Made by a program: the position numbers and the translations under genes. From the NCBI GenBank assembly GCA_030685065.1, contig JAUXQH010000069.1, positions 1 through 32,993 of the forward strand: DNA of 32,993 nt. The letters run 5' to 3'. Source of the stretch: Pseudomonadota bacterium (GTDB taxonomy: Bacteria; Myxococcota_A; UBA796; SXON01). The notes under the pieces are model-generated. The model was not told the origin of the DNA. It saw nothing but the letters and a program-made list of their open reading frames with translations, and did no database searches. Shown here piece by piece: positions 31,345 through 32,993 of the stretch. How positions within the stretch are numbered: the first letter of the stretch is position 1; each line of letters begins with the position of its first letter.

Positions 31345-32487
31345 ATGTTCGTCCTCTCCGAAGAGCAGCAGTCGTTGGTGGAGGCCGCCCGGAGCGCGGC
31401 CCAGGAGATCCTCGCCGCCACGGTGAAGGAGGATGACGAGAAGGAGCACTACCGCAAGGACCTGTTCCACCAGCTCGGCGCCGCCGGGCTCTGCGGCGTG
31501 CAGACCGCGGAGGCGTACGGCGGGCTCGGCCTCGGGTACGTGGAGTACACGCTGGTGCTCGAGGAGATCGCCAAGGTGTCGCCGGCCTTCGCCGTGAGCG
31601 TGGCCGTGAGCGGGCTCCCGCAGGTGATCCTCGCCCTCTACGGCAACGACGCCCAGCGTCAGCGGTGGATGCCCGGCCTGGCCGCCGGAGAGCTCCTCGG
31701 CGCGTTCGCGCTCTCCGAGCCGGGCAGCGGGTCGGACGCGGCCTCGCTCCGCACCACCGCGCGCCGGGAGGGCGATCACTACGTCCTCGACGGGACGAAG
31801 TTCTGGATCACGCACGGCGGCTACGCCGACATCTACGTGGTGATGGCGCGCACGGGCGGGCCGGGTGCGGGCGGTGTGAGCGCGTTCCTCGTGCCGGCGA
31901 ACACCCCCGGGCTCTCGTTCGGCAAGAAGGAAGAGAAGATGGGGCTCCGCGCCTCGCCGACCGTCGAGATGATCCTCGAGGGCGCGCGGGTTCCGGCGGA
32001 AAACCTGCTGGATCGCGAAGGCGTGGGGTTCCGCGTCGCCATGAGCGCGCTCGACTCCGGGCGGATCACCATCGGCGCCACGTCGGTCGGCATCGCCCAG
32101 GCGGCGCTGGACGTGGCGGCCGCCTACGCCTGCACGCGCAAGCAGTTCGACACCCCGATCATCGACTTTCAGGGCGTCGGCTTCATGCTCGCGGACATGG
32201 CGTGCAAGGTGGAGACCTCCAGGTTGCTCGTGCACAAAGCGGCGTGGCTCAAGGACAATGGGCACGTCTTCTCGCACATCGCGGCGATGGCGAAGTGCGT
32301 CAGCACGGACACGGCGATGGCGGTCACGACCGACGCCGTGCAGGTCCTCGGGGGCTACGGCTACACGCGCGAATACCCGGTTGAACGCCTGATGCGGGAC
32401 GCGAAGGTGATGCAGATCGTGGAGGGGACGAACCAGGTGCAGCGCGTCGTCATCGCGCGCCACCTCCGTCGCACCCACGGCGGCTGA
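31345..32487 (+). CDS. Acyl-CoA dehydrogenase, 380 aa
   Basis: Oxidises acyl-CoA to trans-2-enoyl-CoA with FAD, passing electrons to electron-transfer flavoprotein. Standard length and motifs: ALSEPGSGSDAAS in the FAD/substrate region (about 123-135), W-I-T-H-G-G, the RKQFDTPI substrate/FAD-domain motif, QVLGGYGYTREYPVERLMRDAK, and catalytic base E360 in QIVEGTNQVQR, placed as in short- and medium-chain (butyryl-CoA) dehydrogenases. No matching ETF or thiolase gene is within the window, so the pathway context (fatty or branched-chain acid degradation) is open. The start is well placed at the family N-terminus (LSEEQQSL). Confidence 0.95.
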   Translation: MFVLSEEQQSLVEAARSAAQEILAATVKEDDEKEHYRKDLFHQLGAAGLCGVQTAEAYGGLGLGYVEYTLVLEEIAKVSPAFAVSVAVSGLPQVILALYGNDAQRQRWMPGLAAGELLGAFALSEPGSGSDAASLRTTARREGDHYVLDGTKFWITHGGYADIYVVMARTGGPGAGGVSAFLVPANTPGLSFGKKEEKMGLRASPTVEMILEGARVPAENLLDREGVGFRVAMSALDSGRITIGATSVGIAQAALDVAAAYACTRKQFDTPIIDFQGVGFMLADMACKVETSRLLVHKAAWLKDNGHVFSHIAAMAKCVSTDTAMAVTTDAVQVLGGYGYTREYPVERLMRDAKVMQIVEGTNQVQRVVIARHLRRTHGG

Positions 32488-32490
32488 CGC

Positions 32491-32522
32491 CGGGCCGCAC
32501 GCCCTCCACCCGGGGCGGCCCG
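32491..32522 (+). terminator. Possible hairpin after the acyl-CoA dehydrogenase gene
   Basis: An 8-bp perfect stem (CGGGCCGC and GCGGCCCG) with a 16-base loop begins 4 bases after the stop codon. There is no T run, so it may be a Rho-dependent or processing structure, or chance. The remaining spacer to 32718 holds no gene I can support. Confidence 0.3.
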
Positions 32523-32718
32523 CGCATCTCCGGACGCGCAGCAGACGGGCCCGTGTTGTCAGGAGATCCCCGGCTGGGGCTGATTTGCCGGGCCATCCGG
32601 GTCTCCGGCACGCACGGGGGCGTCAACTCGGATATCGTTGCGGCCGCGTCCCGTGCTGATCGGCTGGGCCGCTTCTGTCTCCCGGTATCTCCCAGATGTC
32701 CGCCCTCCAGGATTGCTG

Positions 32719-32993
32719 ATGAAGGCCTGTCCGATCTGCCAGAGCACCTACGAGGACTGGATCGAGTTCTGCTTCAACGACGGCGTGCCGCTCGTTGCGT
32801 ACGAACCGAAGCCCCAGCCCCGCGCGAGCGCTCCTCGTTCGCCCGCGGCCGGGCCATCGTCCTACGATGCTCCCGAGGCACGATTGGTCTCCGGCGCGAG
32901 CCTCCCGGAGCCCGCCCACCTCTCGCGATTCCCCGCACCCGCGCCCCCCGCGGCCCCGGCCGTCGCGCCGGTCGCGCTGGCGGCCCCGCCCGC
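32719..32993 (+). CDS. Zinc-ribbon protein, 5' part (cut by window end)
   Basis: Partial gene, at least 91 residues, no stop in the window. It begins MKACPICQSTYEDWIEFC and continues FNDGVPL: the C4-x-x-C7...Y...F-C18-x-x-D21-G pattern of small zinc ribbons found at the N-terminus of many myxobacterial regulatory and kinase-like proteins, where Asp replaces the fourth Cys. Afterwards the sequence is Pro/Ala/Ser-rich and disordered. An AGGA lies about 8 bases before the ATG. The function depends on the missing C-terminal part, often a kinase, protease or FHA-like domain in such proteins, which is inference only. Confidence 0.75.
   Translation, partial: MKACPICQSTYEDWIEFCFNDGVPLVAYEPKPQPRASAPRSPAAGPSSYDAPEARLVSGASLPEPAHLSRFPAPAPPAAPAVAPVALAAPP

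Noticed and set aside
28600..32478. 1292-codon open frame on the minus strand opposite the radical SAM and acyl-CoA dehydrogenase genes
   Set aside because: It spans two clear gene families and the spacer, has Val/Arg/Glu/His-rich shadow composition and no motif.
1..32993. Mobile element, prophage, tRNA, rRNA or riboswitch
   Set aside because: No transposase, integrase, target duplications, cloverleaf or conserved aptamer core was seen on either strand; a covariance-model scan was not possible here.

Overview
This is a very G+C-rich bacterial chromosome segment. It is gene-dense, with short spacers and many stop/start overlaps, and I see no tRNA, rRNA, CRISPR array, insertion sequence or phage gene. 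Three things point to an (uncultured?) Myxococcota-type bacterium: a C-terminal MYXO-CTERM-like tail (Cys-Gly-Cys, hydrophobic helix, Arg run) on a secreted metalloprotease, several lipoproteins with very short signal peptides, and two lipoproteins whose lipidated Cys is followed by a long Asp-Thr stalk. A MopE-type Asp-rich metal-binding motif on a further lipoprotein fits the same group. The assignment is inference; no marker gene is present.

Layout. 1-4296: a small zinc-ribbon protein (-), then a tight three-gene + unit: Mpo1/DUF962-like membrane protein, a 952-aa alkaline-phosphatase-superfamily enzyme, and a DUF3592 membrane protein. 4253-13356: a four-gene operon on the minus strand, transcribed from 13356 down to 4253, with 8-, 4- and 4-base overlaps. 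Its genes are a coiled-coil protein, an unknown 306-aa protein, a canonical Hsp90-like (GHKL) ATPase of 542 aa, and a giant 1856-aa paralogue of that ATPase whose ATP site appears lost. 13420-19963: envelope and secreted proteins (Asp-Thr-stalk lipoprotein, UshA-type 5'-nucleotidase, MYXO-CTERM metalloprotease, MopE/beta-propeller-like lipoprotein coupled to an alpha/beta hydrolase) and an SRPBCC/AHSA1 protein. 20001-27081: an SGNH hydrolase coupled to a possible lipid-binding lipoprotein, a HEAT/TPR protein, a NodU/TobZ-type carbamoyltransferase, and a lipoprotein with four His-rich modules. 27092-32993: an orphan sensor histidine kinase, a B12-binding radical SAM protein with a DUF2344 tail, an acyl-CoA dehydrogenase, and the 5' part of a zinc-ribbon protein cut by the window edge.

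The best candidate for an undescribed system is the 4253-13356 operon. It pairs an intact GHKL ATPase with a much larger translationally coupled paralogue that has lost the N-box Asn and appears to contain repeated Hsp90-middle-like modules, plus two orphan partners. I expect one cytoplasmic ATP-driven complex (chaperone-like, sacsin-like in concept, or a conflict/defence machine), but its function cannot be read from sequence. The second most interesting element is the His-rich modular lipoprotein at 25636-27081, a possible surface metal binder.
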